Source of the DNA: Planctomycetota bacterium | GTDB taxonomy: Bacteria > Planctomycetota > Phycisphaerae > Sedimentisphaerales > Anaerohalosphaeraceae | Assembly: GCA_022705405.1 (NCBI GenBank) | Contig: JAKJEN010000014.1 | Location: 1 to 33,958 of the forward strand | DNA: 33,958 nucleotides | Reading direction: 5' to 3' | In this document: positions 1 to 9,021 of the stretch, piece by piece | Layout of the letters: each line of letters begins with the position of its first letter | How positions within the stretch are numbered: position 1 is the first letter of the stretch | Notes under the pieces: model-generated | Databases searched by the model: none | What the model was told of the DNA's origin: nothing | Seen by the model: only the letters and a program-made list of their open reading frames with translations | Program-made: the position numbers and the translations under genes

Positions 1-67
1 GCAGGGCAAAGAAGACAGCGGCCAAGCTCTGCTTGAATTCTAAAATGCCACCAGTTTTAACTGGTGG
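1..67. other. Possible junction or mobile-element end with perfect hairpin
   Basis: Positions 48-56 (CCACCAGTT) and 59-67 (AACTGGTGG) form a perfect 9-bp inverted repeat with a 2-nt loop, followed by a T-rich stretch (TTCTTTACTTTT). A separate frame (bases 2-43) stays open from the window edge and ends at TAA 41-43, so bases 1-43 could be the 3' end of another gene. Downstream, the transporter sequence begins in the middle of its membrane domain. A short perfect hairpin just after a gene end is typical of IS200/IS605-type ends and of simple terminators. Which one this is, or whether it is an assembly artefact, cannot be decided from 67 bases. Confidence 0.35.
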
Positions 68-1388
68 TTCTTTACTTTTCGTCTTTCGGATCGACTGGCC
101 CACCGCCCTGGTTGCCCTGGCGACCTATCCGGTGTACCTGTTTTTCTTCAATAAATTCAGATCGAGCATCCGGGAGGCCACTACCCGCATTCAGGATGAG
201 CTGGCTGCGATGGCCGGCCACATGAGCGAGCGGATCTCCGCCAGTACGGTTATCCATGCCTTCGGGCGTGAAAAAACAGAAAAACGGCAATTTCGCCGGC
301 AGTCTGAAAAACTTTTTTCTATCAATATGCAGCGCATCCTGATGCAGGGGGCCAATCAGGCGGTCACCGGAACCCTGATGGGCGTCGCTCCGATGCTCGT
401 AGTTTTCATCGGCGGACTGCGGGTCATTCGGGCACAGATGACCGTGGGCGATCTGATCGCCATGATGATGTATCTGGGGCCGCTGTACCTTCCGATGCAG
501 CGATTTTCGGAATTGAATGTGGTGCTGGCCAATGCCCTGGCGGCTCTGGATCGGATCTTTCAAATCATGGATGAACAGCCCGAAATCGTGAACGCTCCGG
601 ACGCAGTGGACTTGCCCGCCGTTCGGGGCCAGGTTCAGTTCGATCGAGTATCCTTTCAGTATGAGCAGGACTGCCCGGTGATTCAGGAGGTCAGTTTCAC
701 AGCGGCCGCCGGAAGACGAATTGCGCTGGTAGGCCCCAGCGGCTCCGGCAAGAGCACCATTGTCAGCTTGATTCCCCGTTTTTATGATGTGCAGAAAGGA
801 CAGGTTCTAATCGACGGGATCGATGTTCGCCGAATCAAGATCCAGTCGCTTCGCAAATCGATCGGGATGGTTCTTCAGGATCCGGTTCTCTTTAGCGGAA
901 CCATCCGCGATAATATCCTGTACGGAAACCCGATGGCCTCCGATCAGCAGGTGCTGGAAGCCGCCCGAGCCGCCCATGCGCTGGAATTTATCGAAACCCT
1001 GCCGGCCGGTTTTGAAACCGAAGTGGGAGAGCGCGGTCTGCTTTTGTCCGGAGGCCAGAAACAGCGAATCACGATTGCCCGTGCGTTTTTAAAAAATCCC
1101 GCCATCCTGATTTTCGACGAGGCCACCAGCTCTTTGGATTCCCAGTCGGAACAATGGATTCAACTGGCCATGGAGAAACTGGTCGAAGGGCGCACAACCT
1201 TCATCATTGCCCATCGTCTGTCCACCGTCATCCATGCCGACTGGATTTTGGTTTTGCTGAACGGACGCATTATTGAACAGGGAACCCACGACCAGTTGCT
1301 TCGGCAGGAGGGACTGTATCGCGATTTTTACCGCAGACAGGTGGAATCGACCCAGGTCAATCTGCTGGATTTTCATCCAATGCTGTAA
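33..1388 (+). CDS. ABC exporter, fused permease/ATPase, N-terminally truncated
   Basis: This is an MsbA/MDR-like half transporter that would couple ATP hydrolysis to export of a lipid, drug or peptide across the inner membrane. The nucleotide-binding domain is complete: Walker A GPSGSGKST near residue 234, Q-loop, signature LLSGGQKQR near 338, Walker B ILIFDEATS near 358, and H-loop IIAHR near 390. The membrane part starts only at about the fourth helix of the usual six (FVFRIDWPTALVAL). At 451 residues it is roughly 130-150 short of the normal 580-600. The nominal start is a TTG at 33, but the frame is open to the window edge. The first 20 or so residues do not look like transporter sequence and are encoded partly by the hairpin at 48-67. 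It is either broken by an insertion or joined to foreign sequence. The family is certain; the substrate is unknown. Confidence 0.85.
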   Translation: MNSKMPPVLTGGSLLFVFRIDWPTALVALATYPVYLFFFNKFRSSIREATTRIQDELAAMAGHMSERISASTVIHAFGREKTEKRQFRRQSEKLFSINMQRILMQGANQAVTGTLMGVAPMLVVFIGGLRVIRAQMTVGDLIAMMMYLGPLYLPMQRFSELNVVLANALAALDRIFQIMDEQPEIVNAPDAVDLPAVRGQVQFDRVSFQYEQDCPVIQEVSFTAAAGRRIALVGPSGSGKSTIVSLIPRFYDVQKGQVLIDGIDVRRIKIQSLRKSIGMVLQDPVLFSGTIRDNILYGNPMASDQQVLEAARAAHALEFIETLPAGFETEVGERGLLLSGGQKQRITIARAFLKNPAILIFDEATSSLDSQSEQWIQLAMEKLVEGRTTFIIAHRLSTVIHADWILVLLNGRIIEQGTHDQLLRQEGLYRDFYRRQVESTQVNLLDFHPML

Positions 1389-1699
1389 ACCTCTGGGAAG
1401 ACGCCTTCCGGCAAGAATCGTGAATTGATATCCGCCCTGATATGGTATTAGAGATCTTGTTTTGAAAAATTTCTTGCTATTTTGAGGATTTTTGGTATAG
1501 TGTATGTAGTTAAAAGGAAATCAGGACATGCCCTGTCGGATTATCATCTTGGCGGGCTCTTAGTTTGAGAATAAACAAGTTGTGTGATTGTTTTGTTCTT
1601 TGAGTTTGGGGACTTGCCGGAAAACTTAGAATTTGTTTTATAACATCGGAAGCGGCCTCCTCAGGTCGGTCGTTGAATTCGGAAAGAGAGGGTAAAATC
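1389..1699. other. Intergenic leader region, AT-richer than flanks
   Basis: This 311-bp gap separates the transporter from the large secreted protein. It contains one plausible sigma-70-like promoter (1474-1501) and then a leader of about 190 nt. The leader is T-rich and shows no strong hairpin with a T-tract. I found no convincing small gene, tRNA or riboswitch in it. A Shine-Dalgarno-like GAGAGGG at 1686-1692 belongs to the downstream gene. Confidence 0.5.
1474..1501 (+). promoter_or_regulatory. Putative sigma-70-type promoter for secreted protein gene
   Basis: A -35-like TTGCTA (1474-1479) and a -10-like TATAGT (1496-1501) are separated by 16 bp in an AT-rich stretch. It points at the 1700-5182 gene and leaves a long leader of about 190 nt. 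Assigned by consensus match only. Confidence 0.4.
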
Positions 1700-4600
1700 A
1701 TGTCTGGAAAAGCATGGATCATTATTTGGATGTTTACAGTCTGTTTTTTTTCTGTCTATGGTGCCGATGGCAGCTTACTCTGGGACGAAGGGGGCGTGCC
1801 GATTACTCTCAACGGGACCTCGCAATACAATTTTGACATCGCCACAGATCAAAACGGCGGACTCTTTTTTGCCTGGGAGGCGGACAATGGTTATGAAATT
1901 GCCCTTCAAAAAATCGATTATACAGGAGAAACCGGGGACCTGTATTCTTTTCCCGGTCCGGCCTGGGGCAGCGCGGTGATTCTGTCTTCCGGACTTTCCG
2001 GAGGCAACCAGAATCCGGATGTTATCTCGGATAATGCGGGCGGGGCAATCGTGGCCTGGGTGGAAAAAATCAGCAGTACACCGATAAACACATGGGTCTA
2101 TAAGGCCCGTCGGGTCAATGGCAGCGGCGCTGTCCTATGGGCTGCCGCAACCTCTCTAACCAGCTCTTATATGGATGTTGCCACCAGTCAGCCCAAGCCG
2201 ATCCTGGTCAGCGATGGAGGCAGCGGCGCCTTCGCAGCTGTCCAGAGCGACGGCTCTTGTCACGTAGTACACATCCGCAGCGATGGAACGCTTAGCGGCG
2301 GCCTTGACGGCGTGGATCTGGGGTTTAATCTGGGAGTCGCCGCCTCTGACGGAGCCGGCGGTGTGATTGTGGCCGGTCTCAATGGGCTGTCGGTTATGGC
2401 CGGCCGGGTAATTCTGGAGGGCGGAACTGTTAAATCAATCTGGACCCCCGGCGGGGCCGCAGTGGGCAGTACGACTGCCGTCGCAACAGCGATTCATGCT
2501 GTCGCCGACGGGGCCGGCGGAGCAATTGTATCCTGGAATGCATCAAACAATGTTCGGATTCAACGGCTAAGCGGCGGCGGTGCGGCATTGTGGAACTCAG
2601 GCGGCCTGGAACTGGTGTCTTCGGCAGCTGTCGGCGGCGTGTGGACGTTTGGCATTACCTCCGATGTCTGTTCCAACGGCGCCGAAGGGGCCTTCGCCGT
2701 CTGGACTGACTGGAGAAATGAGCCGAGTACTGGCGCAAATTGCGACATCTACGCTCAACATATCAATTCTGACGGCCAGATCGTCTGGAGCCAGTACGGC
2801 GTGCGGATCAATTCGCTGACTCCGGGCTCTCAGCGCTATCCTGTAATTTGTCCCGATGCTGTCGGCGGCGCCATTGCCGCCTGGCAGGATTACTACGGAC
2901 TCAGTTATAACATTCGGGCCTGCCGCATCAACGCCGCCGACGGATCCAGAGACTGGTCGATCTGGGCGATCAATGACGATGTGCCCCCTTCCACCCCCGG
3001 CGCCGATCAATTGTATCCCAAGATTCTCTTCGCCGCCGATGGTCCGTCTCCGCAGGGCGCAATCCTTGCCTGGAAAGACAAGCGGGCGGCGCGGGCCAAC
3101 TACTGTCAAAAAGTGGAGATTGATACGGCCGTTGCGCCGCTGTCCCCGTCCAACCTGTCGGCGGCTCTTACCTCATCGCAGATTCATCTGACCTGGAAGG
3201 ATAATTCGGCCAATGAAGCCGGTTTTCGGATCGAGTATAAAAAATGGCGTCGGTATTCCTTTGAACCGACGGAGTGGACGGTTTTGGATACAACCGGCCC
3301 CGATGCGATGTCCTATCAGGTGGATGAGGCGTCGAATAATTATTATTACAAGTTTCGGGTTTGTTCCTTCAACACGTATGGAGATTCGGCCTATTCCAAC
3401 GAGGCCTCTATCTTGGTGGGGCTTCTTCTCAACTGGATCAATATCCATTGGCCCAATGGCGGGGAGTCTTTGGCCGTTGGAGCCGAAAGACAAATCAGAT
3501 GGTCTTCGAGCAGCGGAATTACTAAAGTGACGATTGACTATTCCATCGACGGCGGGAGCCACTGGATCTATCCGCCGATTGCAGCGGGGATTTGGAATAC
3601 CGGTTCCTATCTCTGGAATGTTCCGGCCACGCTCAGCGACCATTGCATCTTGCGGATTCGGGATACCAGCGGCTCTGTGTATGATCTCAGCGACCAGCCC
3701 TTCCGAATTGTGCCGGCCGGGCCTGATTTGATCGTCGAAAAATTTTCCTGTGACCAGCAGGAGACGGCGATTCAGAAAAAAGATTTAGATTTTCATTGTA
3801 CTGTACGCAATGTCGGCTCCGTCGCAGCCGACGGCTTTTATATTGATTTTTATTCCGACCGGGATACGCCGCCCGCTCCCCGCCAGTATGGAGACTTATA
3901 TATCCACATCAGCAGTGGGTTGGCGCCGAACGCCTCTGTGGATTGGGATTTTAATTATTCATACCCGATTCATGGAAATCGGCAAATCTATCTGCAGGTC
4001 GATACGGATGAGGTTGTTCCCGAGGCCGATGAAAAAAACAATGGATGGGGGCCGCACTCCCTGAAGGTCCGTGAATTTGAGTTCATCGAGGCAACTCCGG
4101 GAACCACAAATTGGTGGTTTGGCGGCGATAATCGCAGCGGCTCGACGCGCAATATCGGATACGGGCAGAGTTTTACCCTCCCTCGCAGCGCCCATGTGGA
4201 TTATGCGGGATTCCGTTTCAGTCAGCGGTTTGACTACTACGAAAACCCGGAAGGCATCGGACACGCCGTCACCCTGATTCTTAATATTCGCGCGGAAAAC
4301 GGAACCATCATAAAAACAGTTGCAAAAAATCTACCCGCATCGTTTAACGGCGGCTGGGCGTTCTTTGATGTGGATGCCGACCTGTGGGCCGGGCAGACCT
4401 ATATCTTCACCTTCTATCTTCAGAACGGCCATGTGAACAAGTTGATGTCATATATCTATGCTCGCCAGGATGATCCCTGGCCAAATAGCCAGGGGTATCT
4501 TCTGCATAATGCGACTCCTCCCTATGGCATGGAAGACTGGACGCTCTGGGAAACGCACCCTTGGGATTTCAATTTCCGCATCGCCGGAATTTATACAGAT

Positions 4601-5182
4601 TTGAGCAAGGCCGATTTTACAAGGAACTATTGGGTGGATCTGGAAGATGCGGTCTGGCTGGCGGCCCGATGGCTGCGCGCTGACTGCCAACTGCCGACCT
4701 GGTGCAACCTGACGGATCTGGATTACAGCGGCCAAGTGGATTTGCAGGATCTGGATGACTGGTCTGACTGGTGGCTGTGGGACGGATACGGGCGGCCCGA
4801 CCATGCATCAATTTCAGCCATGGAAGTCCAGTTGAGCACGAGCAGAATTTCTGGATCGGATGGAGTGGATTTTTGGCCCGGAACTTACTTTCTCTACAAG
4901 ACCAGCGAAAACCGGTACGGCAAGTTTATCGTGGAGAACATGGAGCCGGACAATAATCATCGGATGACAATCGGATGGACTACGTATAATGCGGACGGCA
5001 CGATTTATTCCACGGGAACCGGCCTGGCGATTCGGGGCACGTATTACTGTGATCTGGACGCTGGCGCAGAGACTTCTGTCGGAGCTGATTGGTTATGGGA
5101 ACAGAACACTACGACAGTTCGCCACTTAGGTCCACAAAACGGAGCCAAATTCAAACTGATGTATCGGGCGCCGGAACCGTAG
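1700..5182 (+). CDS. Large secreted multidomain protein with dockerin-like domain
   Basis: ATG 1700 is chosen over the in-frame TTG at 1673 because GAGAGGG lies 7 nt upstream and a signal peptide (IIIWMFTVCFFSVYGADG) follows directly. The protein is 1160 residues. Residues about 30-470 hold repeated units with a GGAIVAW-type core (GGAIVAWVE, GGAIVSW, GAFAVWTDW, GGAIAAWQD), consistent with a beta-propeller. Then come a fibronectin type III domain (about 479-572), a beta-sandwich opening WPNGGESLAVG (about 584-673), a CARDB-like domain opening PDLIVEKF (about 675-790), a jelly-roll-like region (about 793-967), a dockerin-like pair of repeats (DFTRNYWVDLEDAVWLA and DLDYSGQVDLQDLDDW, about 969-1030) and an uncharacterised C-terminal domain. 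The role is probably extracellular binding or assembly. No catalytic motif is visible. It ends 9 nt from the convergent rluD-type gene. Confidence 0.85.
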   Translation: MSGKAWIIIWMFTVCFFSVYGADGSLLWDEGGVPITLNGTSQYNFDIATDQNGGLFFAWEADNGYEIALQKIDYTGETGDLYSFPGPAWGSAVILSSGLSGGNQNPDVISDNAGGAIVAWVEKISSTPINTWVYKARRVNGSGAVLWAAATSLTSSYMDVATSQPKPILVSDGGSGAFAAVQSDGSCHVVHIRSDGTLSGGLDGVDLGFNLGVAASDGAGGVIVAGLNGLSVMAGRVILEGGTVKSIWTPGGAAVGSTTAVATAIHAVADGAGGAIVSWNASNNVRIQRLSGGGAALWNSGGLELVSSAAVGGVWTFGITSDVCSNGAEGAFAVWTDWRNEPSTGANCDIYAQHINSDGQIVWSQYGVRINSLTPGSQRYPVICPDAVGGAIAAWQDYYGLSYNIRACRINAADGSRDWSIWAINDDVPPSTPGADQLYPKILFAADGPSPQGAILAWKDKRAARANYCQKVEIDTAVAPLSPSNLSAALTSSQIHLTWKDNSANEAGFRIEYKKWRRYSFEPTEWTVLDTTGPDAMSYQVDEASNNYYYKFRVCSFNTYGDSAYSNEASILVGLLLNWINIHWPNGGESLAVGAERQIRWSSSSGITKVTIDYSIDGGSHWIYPPIAAGIWNTGSYLWNVPATLSDHCILRIRDTSGSVYDLSDQPFRIVPAGPDLIVEKFSCDQQETAIQKKDLDFHCTVRNVGSVAADGFYIDFYSDRDTPPAPRQYGDLYIHISSGLAPNASVDWDFNYSYPIHGNRQIYLQVDTDEVVPEADEKNNGWGPHSLKVREFEFIEATPGTTNWWFGGDNRSGSTRNIGYGQSFTLPRSAHVDYAGFRFSQRFDYYENPEGIGHAVTLILNIRAENGTIIKTVAKNLPASFNGGWAFFDVDADLWAGQTYIFTFYLQNGHVNKLMSYIYARQDDPWPNSQGYLLHNATPPYGMEDWTLWETHPWDFNFRIAGIYTDLSKADFTRNYWVDLEDAVWLAARWLRADCQLPTWCNLTDLDYSGQVDLQDLDDWSDWWLWDGYGRPDHASISAMEVQLSTSRISGSDGVDFWPGTYFLYKTSENRYGKFIVENMEPDNNHRMTIGWTTYNADGTIYSTGTGLAIRGTYYCDLDAGAETSVGADWLWEQNTTTVRHLGPQNGAKFKLMYRAPEP

Positions 5183-5191
5183 ACCCGTTTT

Positions 5192-6259
5192 TCAGGAACC
5201 CGGCGCACGGTAGGTCCGCAGGGCATCCAGAAAACTCTGCATATCCTTCGGCAGCGGGGCCTCGAACGTCATCCGATCTCCTGTAGCCGGATGATTGATT
5301 TCCAGCTTCCAGGCGTGCAGAGCCGTGCGGCCCATCAGCGGATTTTCCGGCGCAGGCGCCCGATCTTCGATTTGCCAGGGATAGACGATTTTGCCGCCGT
5401 ACATCTCGTCGGCGACAACCGGATGTTTGATCCAGGCCATGTGCACGCGGATCTGGTGGGTTCGTCCGGTTCTTAAATCCAGTTGCACCAGACTGTAGCC
5501 CCGGAACTTTTCCAGCGTTTCATAAATGGTGATCGCCTCTTTTCCGATATCCGGCCGGATCGCGAATTTTTCGCGTACCTGCGGATGCACCCCCAGCGGC
5601 TGATTGATGCAGTCGGCCCGCAATTGCGGTGTTCCATGCACGATGGCTATATAGGTCTTCTTGGTGGTGCGGTCAGAAAACTGGCGCGACAGCTTCCAAT
5701 GCGAGGTGTCGTCTTTAGCCACCACCAGCACGCCGGTGGTATTGCGATCCAGCCGGTGAATGATCCCCGGACGCCACGGCTCACTGCCTTCTGAAAGTTC
5801 CTTAAAATGATATACGAGGGCGTTGACCAGCGTTCCGGTCTTAAATCCCCGCGCTGGATGCACAATCAGATCGGGCTGCTTATTGACCGCGATCATATAG
5901 TCATCCTCATAGAGAATCTCCAGCGGGATATTCTGCGGAACCAGTTCGGTCAGCTGCCGCGGAGGAAGAATCAGATCAATCTGATCGCCTGCGTTTAACT
6001 GGCAGCTGGGCTTGGCCGGCCTGCCGTTGACATTGACCCCCTGCTCTTTAATGATCTTTTGCAGGCGAGTGCGGCTGAAATGGCTGAAGCGACCGCACAG
6101 ATATTTATCCAGTCGGCGAAATTTGAGACTGCCGCCCACTCGAAAACAGAGATGTTCTCCGGCCAGTTCCTCGGATAGATCTTCCTCGGTCTGGTCAGAA
6201 AAAATTTCCGGCTCTTCTCCGGGCGGTTGAAATGAGGGGTGTTTGTCAACCGGCTTCAT
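5192..6259 (-). CDS. rluD: RluD-type 23S rRNA pseudouridine synthase
   Basis: The enzyme isomerises specific uridines of 23S rRNA (RluA/RluD family). ATG at 6259 gives 355 residues. A longer in-frame reading to 6379 would add 40 Arg-rich residues that merely overlap the upstream gene, so it is rejected. Domains: an N-terminal S4 RNA-binding domain (about 48-95, RRLDKYL and GVNVNGRPAKPS) and the catalytic domain with IIHRLDRNTTGVLVV, where D171 is the expected nucleophile, followed by a typical TGRTHQIRVHM motif. It starts 4 nt after the stop of the upstream TPR-like gene, so the two are probably translationally coupled. The family is very sure; RluD rather than RluA/RluC is inferred from the S4 domain and overall form. 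Confidence 0.93.
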   Translation of the reverse strand: MKPVDKHPSFQPPGEEPEIFSDQTEEDLSEELAGEHLCFRVGGSLKFRRLDKYLCGRFSHFSRTRLQKIIKEQGVNVNGRPAKPSCQLNAGDQIDLILPPRQLTELVPQNIPLEILYEDDYMIAVNKQPDLIVHPARGFKTGTLVNALVYHFKELSEGSEPWRPGIIHRLDRNTTGVLVVAKDDTSHWKLSRQFSDRTTKKTYIAIVHGTPQLRADCINQPLGVHPQVREKFAIRPDIGKEAITIYETLEKFRGYSLVQLDLRTGRTHQIRVHMAWIKHPVVADEMYGGKIVYPWQIEDRAPAPENPLMGRTALHAWKLEINHPATGDRMTFEAPLPKDMQSFLDALRTYRAPGS

Positions 6260-6263
6260 ACCA

Positions 6264-7031
6264 TTACGGAGCCGCCGGCAGTTCGGGGGCAGGGACAATA
6301 CTCCCTGCCGCCTCTGAGGCCGGAGATTCCTCCGCCGAGACCTCCGTCTCCTCCGCGACCGGCTCCGGAGACTTGACAAAGGTCACTTTCACGGCGTTGT
6401 CGTCCAGCGAGTCCAGACGCCGCTGGGCCTGTTCAATCACTGAGGTTCCTTCATACTCGGAGGTTTGGACAATTTTTGTATAAATCTCGCGGGCCTGATC
6501 GTACTGGCCTCCTTCTTCAGCGCACAGTCCCAATCCGAGTTCTGCCAACCCTCGCAATGTCGGTGTCTGGGCCTTTTCAAGGGCCTGTTCGCAGGCGGTC
6601 TTGGCTCTGGACAGGTTGACCGAGATGGTATCGGCGCTTACGTCTTCCTGAAGATGCAGCTGGGCCCGAAGCAGTTCCGACTCTTCCAGCAGCGCCAGGG
6701 CCGCCAGGTTTGGTTGTCGGGCGGTTTCGGCCGCGTCCTTCAAATCCATTGCTGCTGTGGAAAGCAAAGACCCCGGCAGGGCGCCCTTGGCGCCCTGCGC
6801 TGATGCGGTTATCGATTCCCGAGCTGTCTGAATCTTGGAAACCACATCGGCCTGCTCATAGAAAAGGTTCCGCTGGCGCATACGCTTATACACCGGAATC
6901 ACCACCAGCGCGATAAGAATCAGGCAGATTCCCAAAATTTGATTGGAGTATTTCCGGAAAAAATCCGGTAATTGTTCAAGAAAACCAGCCAATTCATTGT
7001 TTTTTAATTCGCGCCGCTGCTGTGCACTCAT
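6264..7031 (-). CDS. YfgM/TPR-like single-pass membrane protein
   Basis: The predicted protein has 255 residues. ATG 7031 is preferred because AGGA lies 7 nt upstream; an in-frame ATG at 7073 adds 14 residues with a weaker site. A cytoplasmic segment (FLEQLPDFFRKYSNQ) is followed by one membrane helix (ILGICLILIALVVIPVY), then an alpha-helical, Ala/Glu/Gln-rich region with TPR-like helices (LAELGLGLCAEEGGQYDQAREIY). An acidic Pro/Glu/Ala-rich tail (PEPVAEETEVSAEESPASEA) ends the protein. The layout matches YfgM-type proteins, which assist protein traffic at the Sec translocon. That function is inferred from architecture only. It is first in an operon with the RluD-type gene. Confidence 0.75.
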   Translation of the reverse strand: MSAQQRRELKNNELAGFLEQLPDFFRKYSNQILGICLILIALVVIPVYKRMRQRNLFYEQADVVSKIQTARESITASAQGAKGALPGSLLSTAAMDLKDAAETARQPNLAALALLEESELLRAQLHLQEDVSADTISVNLSRAKTACEQALEKAQTPTLRGLAELGLGLCAEEGGQYDQAREIYTKIVQTSEYEGTSVIEQAQRRLDSLDDNAVKVTFVKSPEPVAEETEVSAEESPASEAAGSIVPAPELPAAP

Positions 7032-7112
7032 AAAAATATCCTGTTTTACCGCTACAATAGTTTTTGTTGCCATTTGGGGCTTTTCCGCCCGAAATGCCGA
7101 TACAGGGAGGAT

Positions 7113-7141
7113 ATTATAGAAAGTTTACTTTTGACACGCAA
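7113..7141 (-). promoter_or_regulatory. Promoter for TPR-rluD operon
   Basis: On the minus strand, TTGCGT (7136-7141) and a perfect TATAAT (7113-7118) are separated by 17 bp. The start point would fall near 7106, just upstream of either candidate start of the YfgM-like gene. Its -35 box abuts the -35 box of the divergent promoter at 7131-7159. Confidence 0.5.
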
Positions 7142-7159
7142 TAGATCTTTCAGGATACT
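7131..7159 (+). promoter_or_regulatory. Promoter for S55 peptidase operon
   Basis: A perfect -35 TTGACA (7131-7136), a 17-bp spacer and a -10-like GATACT (7154-7159) lie 70 bp upstream of the 7229 start. It shares position 7136 with the -35 box of the opposing promoter, so the two are back to back and may compete for polymerase. Confidence 0.5.
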
Positions 7160-7228
7160 GTATGTTTCTTTCCCCGCCGGGGGAAGGCAATCGGCCGGAA
7201 AACAGATCTGTAAACAAGGAAGCCGAAG

Positions 7229-9010
7229 ATGAAAAATCCCTGGTCGGCGGCTACAGCCGCTGCAATTTTTTGTGCCTGTGCCCTGTGCTTTGGGTACGAA
7301 ATGGACCCGGCACGGTATATCCCTATTGATCAGGTCAAGCCCGGCATGGAGGGCTGGGGTCTGACCGTGCTGGACGGAAGCGGCATAAAAAAATTCCCAC
7401 TAAAAGTCCTCAGTATTGTCCGGAAAGCCGAGCCCGGCATGGATTTTATCCTCGTGGTTGCTACGGATGAGGAATCCAAATACATCGGCTCAGTACAGGG
7501 CTGCAGCGGTTCGCCGGTGTATTTTGACGGACGTTTGGCGGGGGCTTTGGCAGCTGCCTGGGATCAGGCAGTCGATCCTCTGTATCTGGTTCGTCCGATT
7601 CAGGATATGCTGAAAATAGAGGATTTTATCGATTCGCCTCAGCCGGCCGCCCCCCTTATGGAGGCCAGGGATCTGATGGATCTGCCGGCCGCCGATCAGA
7701 AATATCTTACCTATCTTCAAAAGACCTTCTCTTTTAGCCGATCCGTCCTTCCTTTGACGGCTTCTTTGCCTGATTCGGCTCTTGTTTCGATTGAGCCCTT
7801 TGCGCAGGCCCTGGGCTTGCGAATCGTCAGCGGTTCTGCGGCAGGATCATCGCCTGCGGACTCATGCGATAGCGATCTGATGCATCTTGTCCCCGGCGGT
7901 GTGCTGGGAATACCGCTTTGCTCCGGCGACATCTCCATGTCAGCCGTTGGAACGGTCACTGAGGTCATCAGCGACAGAGTTTTTGGTCTGGGTCACAGTA
8001 TGCTGGGCTGCGGGGCCGTTCAACTGCCGATGTCGGCCGGAACGATCCATACCACCATAGCCCGCCGATCCATCTCATTCAAATATGCCTCCACCGGCCC
8101 GATTCTCGGAACTCTGGTCATGGATGGGGCCTCCGGCGTGTACGGAAAAATGGGGCAAAATCCGCCTCTGCTGCCTCTCCATATTCGAGTGGAACGACAG
8201 GATATCCGCAGCAGTCGGGATTTTTATTGTCAGGCGGCTGTCAATCCTCTTCTGACCCCTCTGCTTTTACGATCTGCAATACAAGGGGCCTCTCGAGTGT
8301 ATGGGGATTTTCCTCCCGAACATTCCTTAGAGTATGATCTTGCCATTCGGATTGCCGGTCATGATCCGATTCAATTTTCCAATGTAAGCACCGACAGCGG
8401 AGCCCAGGCGCCGGCTGCCGAGATCTCTGCGCTGACATCCCTGCTGATGACCAACCCTTACCAAAATGTAGAGATTGAGGGAATCGATGTATCCCTGCGA
8501 TTTGCCCCCCATACGCGCCAGGCACAGATCTGGTCGGCAGAATTATCCGAAATAAAGGTCAAGCCGGGACAGTGGATTACTGCACGGGTGACGCTCCAAT
8601 CGTATCGGATGGAAAAAACTGTCCTTCCTGTTCAACTGCAAATCCCGATGACGGTGAAGCCGGGTCCCTGTACACTCCAGATTTTTTCTCGGGATGAATT
8701 TCTCGGATTTCAGCAGAAGGCCGCCCCGCAGCGATTTGTGGACGAAGATATGCCCTCGATGCTGGCGGTTGTTCGGCGGATTTTACAAACCCCGCGCAAC
8801 CATTTGACTGCCGTCTTGCTGCTGGGGCCCGGCGGCATCGCCATTCGGGACAAGGAACTGCCCAACCTGCCGCCCAGTCGGGCCGTGCTTTTACAGGATA
8901 CCCGTCGTTTTACGCCGGCTGTTGTGATGCAGCAATGGATTCAGACTCAGACCGAGACGGACTTGGTTCCCTCGGGAAATGTAACCGTTCAACTGATTGT
9001 TGAACCATAA
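7229..9010 (+). CDS. Secreted SpoIVB/S55-type serine peptidase domain protein
   Basis: The protein has 593 residues with a signal peptide (ATAAAIFCACALCFGYE). The N-terminal region matches the SpoIVB peptidase S55 family: KPGMEGWGLTVLDGSGIKKFPLKVL (residues 37-61 region), then the serine motif GCSGSPVYFDGRLAGAL (91-107), and a later FGLGHSM...VQLPMSAG block (about 251-268). In SpoIVB the GMSGSP serine is the nucleophile. Here GCSGSP keeps that serine, so activity is plausible. The start is supported by AAGGAAG upstream. It lies 11 nt ahead of the propeller protein, and the three genes through fumarase look like one operon. Planctomycetes do not sporulate, so a role in envelope protein processing is inferred. 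The substrate is unknown. Confidence 0.8.
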   Translation: MKNPWSAATAAAIFCACALCFGYEMDPARYIPIDQVKPGMEGWGLTVLDGSGIKKFPLKVLSIVRKAEPGMDFILVVATDEESKYIGSVQGCSGSPVYFDGRLAGALAAAWDQAVDPLYLVRPIQDMLKIEDFIDSPQPAAPLMEARDLMDLPAADQKYLTYLQKTFSFSRSVLPLTASLPDSALVSIEPFAQALGLRIVSGSAAGSSPADSCDSDLMHLVPGGVLGIPLCSGDISMSAVGTVTEVISDRVFGLGHSMLGCGAVQLPMSAGTIHTTIARRSISFKYASTGPILGTLVMDGASGVYGKMGQNPPLLPLHIRVERQDIRSSRDFYCQAAVNPLLTPLLLRSAIQGASRVYGDFPPEHSLEYDLAIRIAGHDPIQFSNVSTDSGAQAPAAEISALTSLLMTNPYQNVEIEGIDVSLRFAPHTRQAQIWSAELSEIKVKPGQWITARVTLQSYRMEKTVLPVQLQIPMTVKPGPCTLQIFSRDEFLGFQQKAAPQRFVDEDMPSMLAVVRRILQTPRNHLTAVLLLGPGGIAIRDKELPNLPPSRAVLLQDTRRFTPAVVMQQWIQTQTETDLVPSGNVTVQLIVEP

Positions 9011-9021
9011 AGGAATTTTTC

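Noticed and set aside
6260-6379. N-terminal extension of the RluD-type gene
   Set aside because: The extra 40 residues are Arg-rich and lie wholly within the upstream coding sequence in another frame; ATG 6259 right after that stop is more natural.
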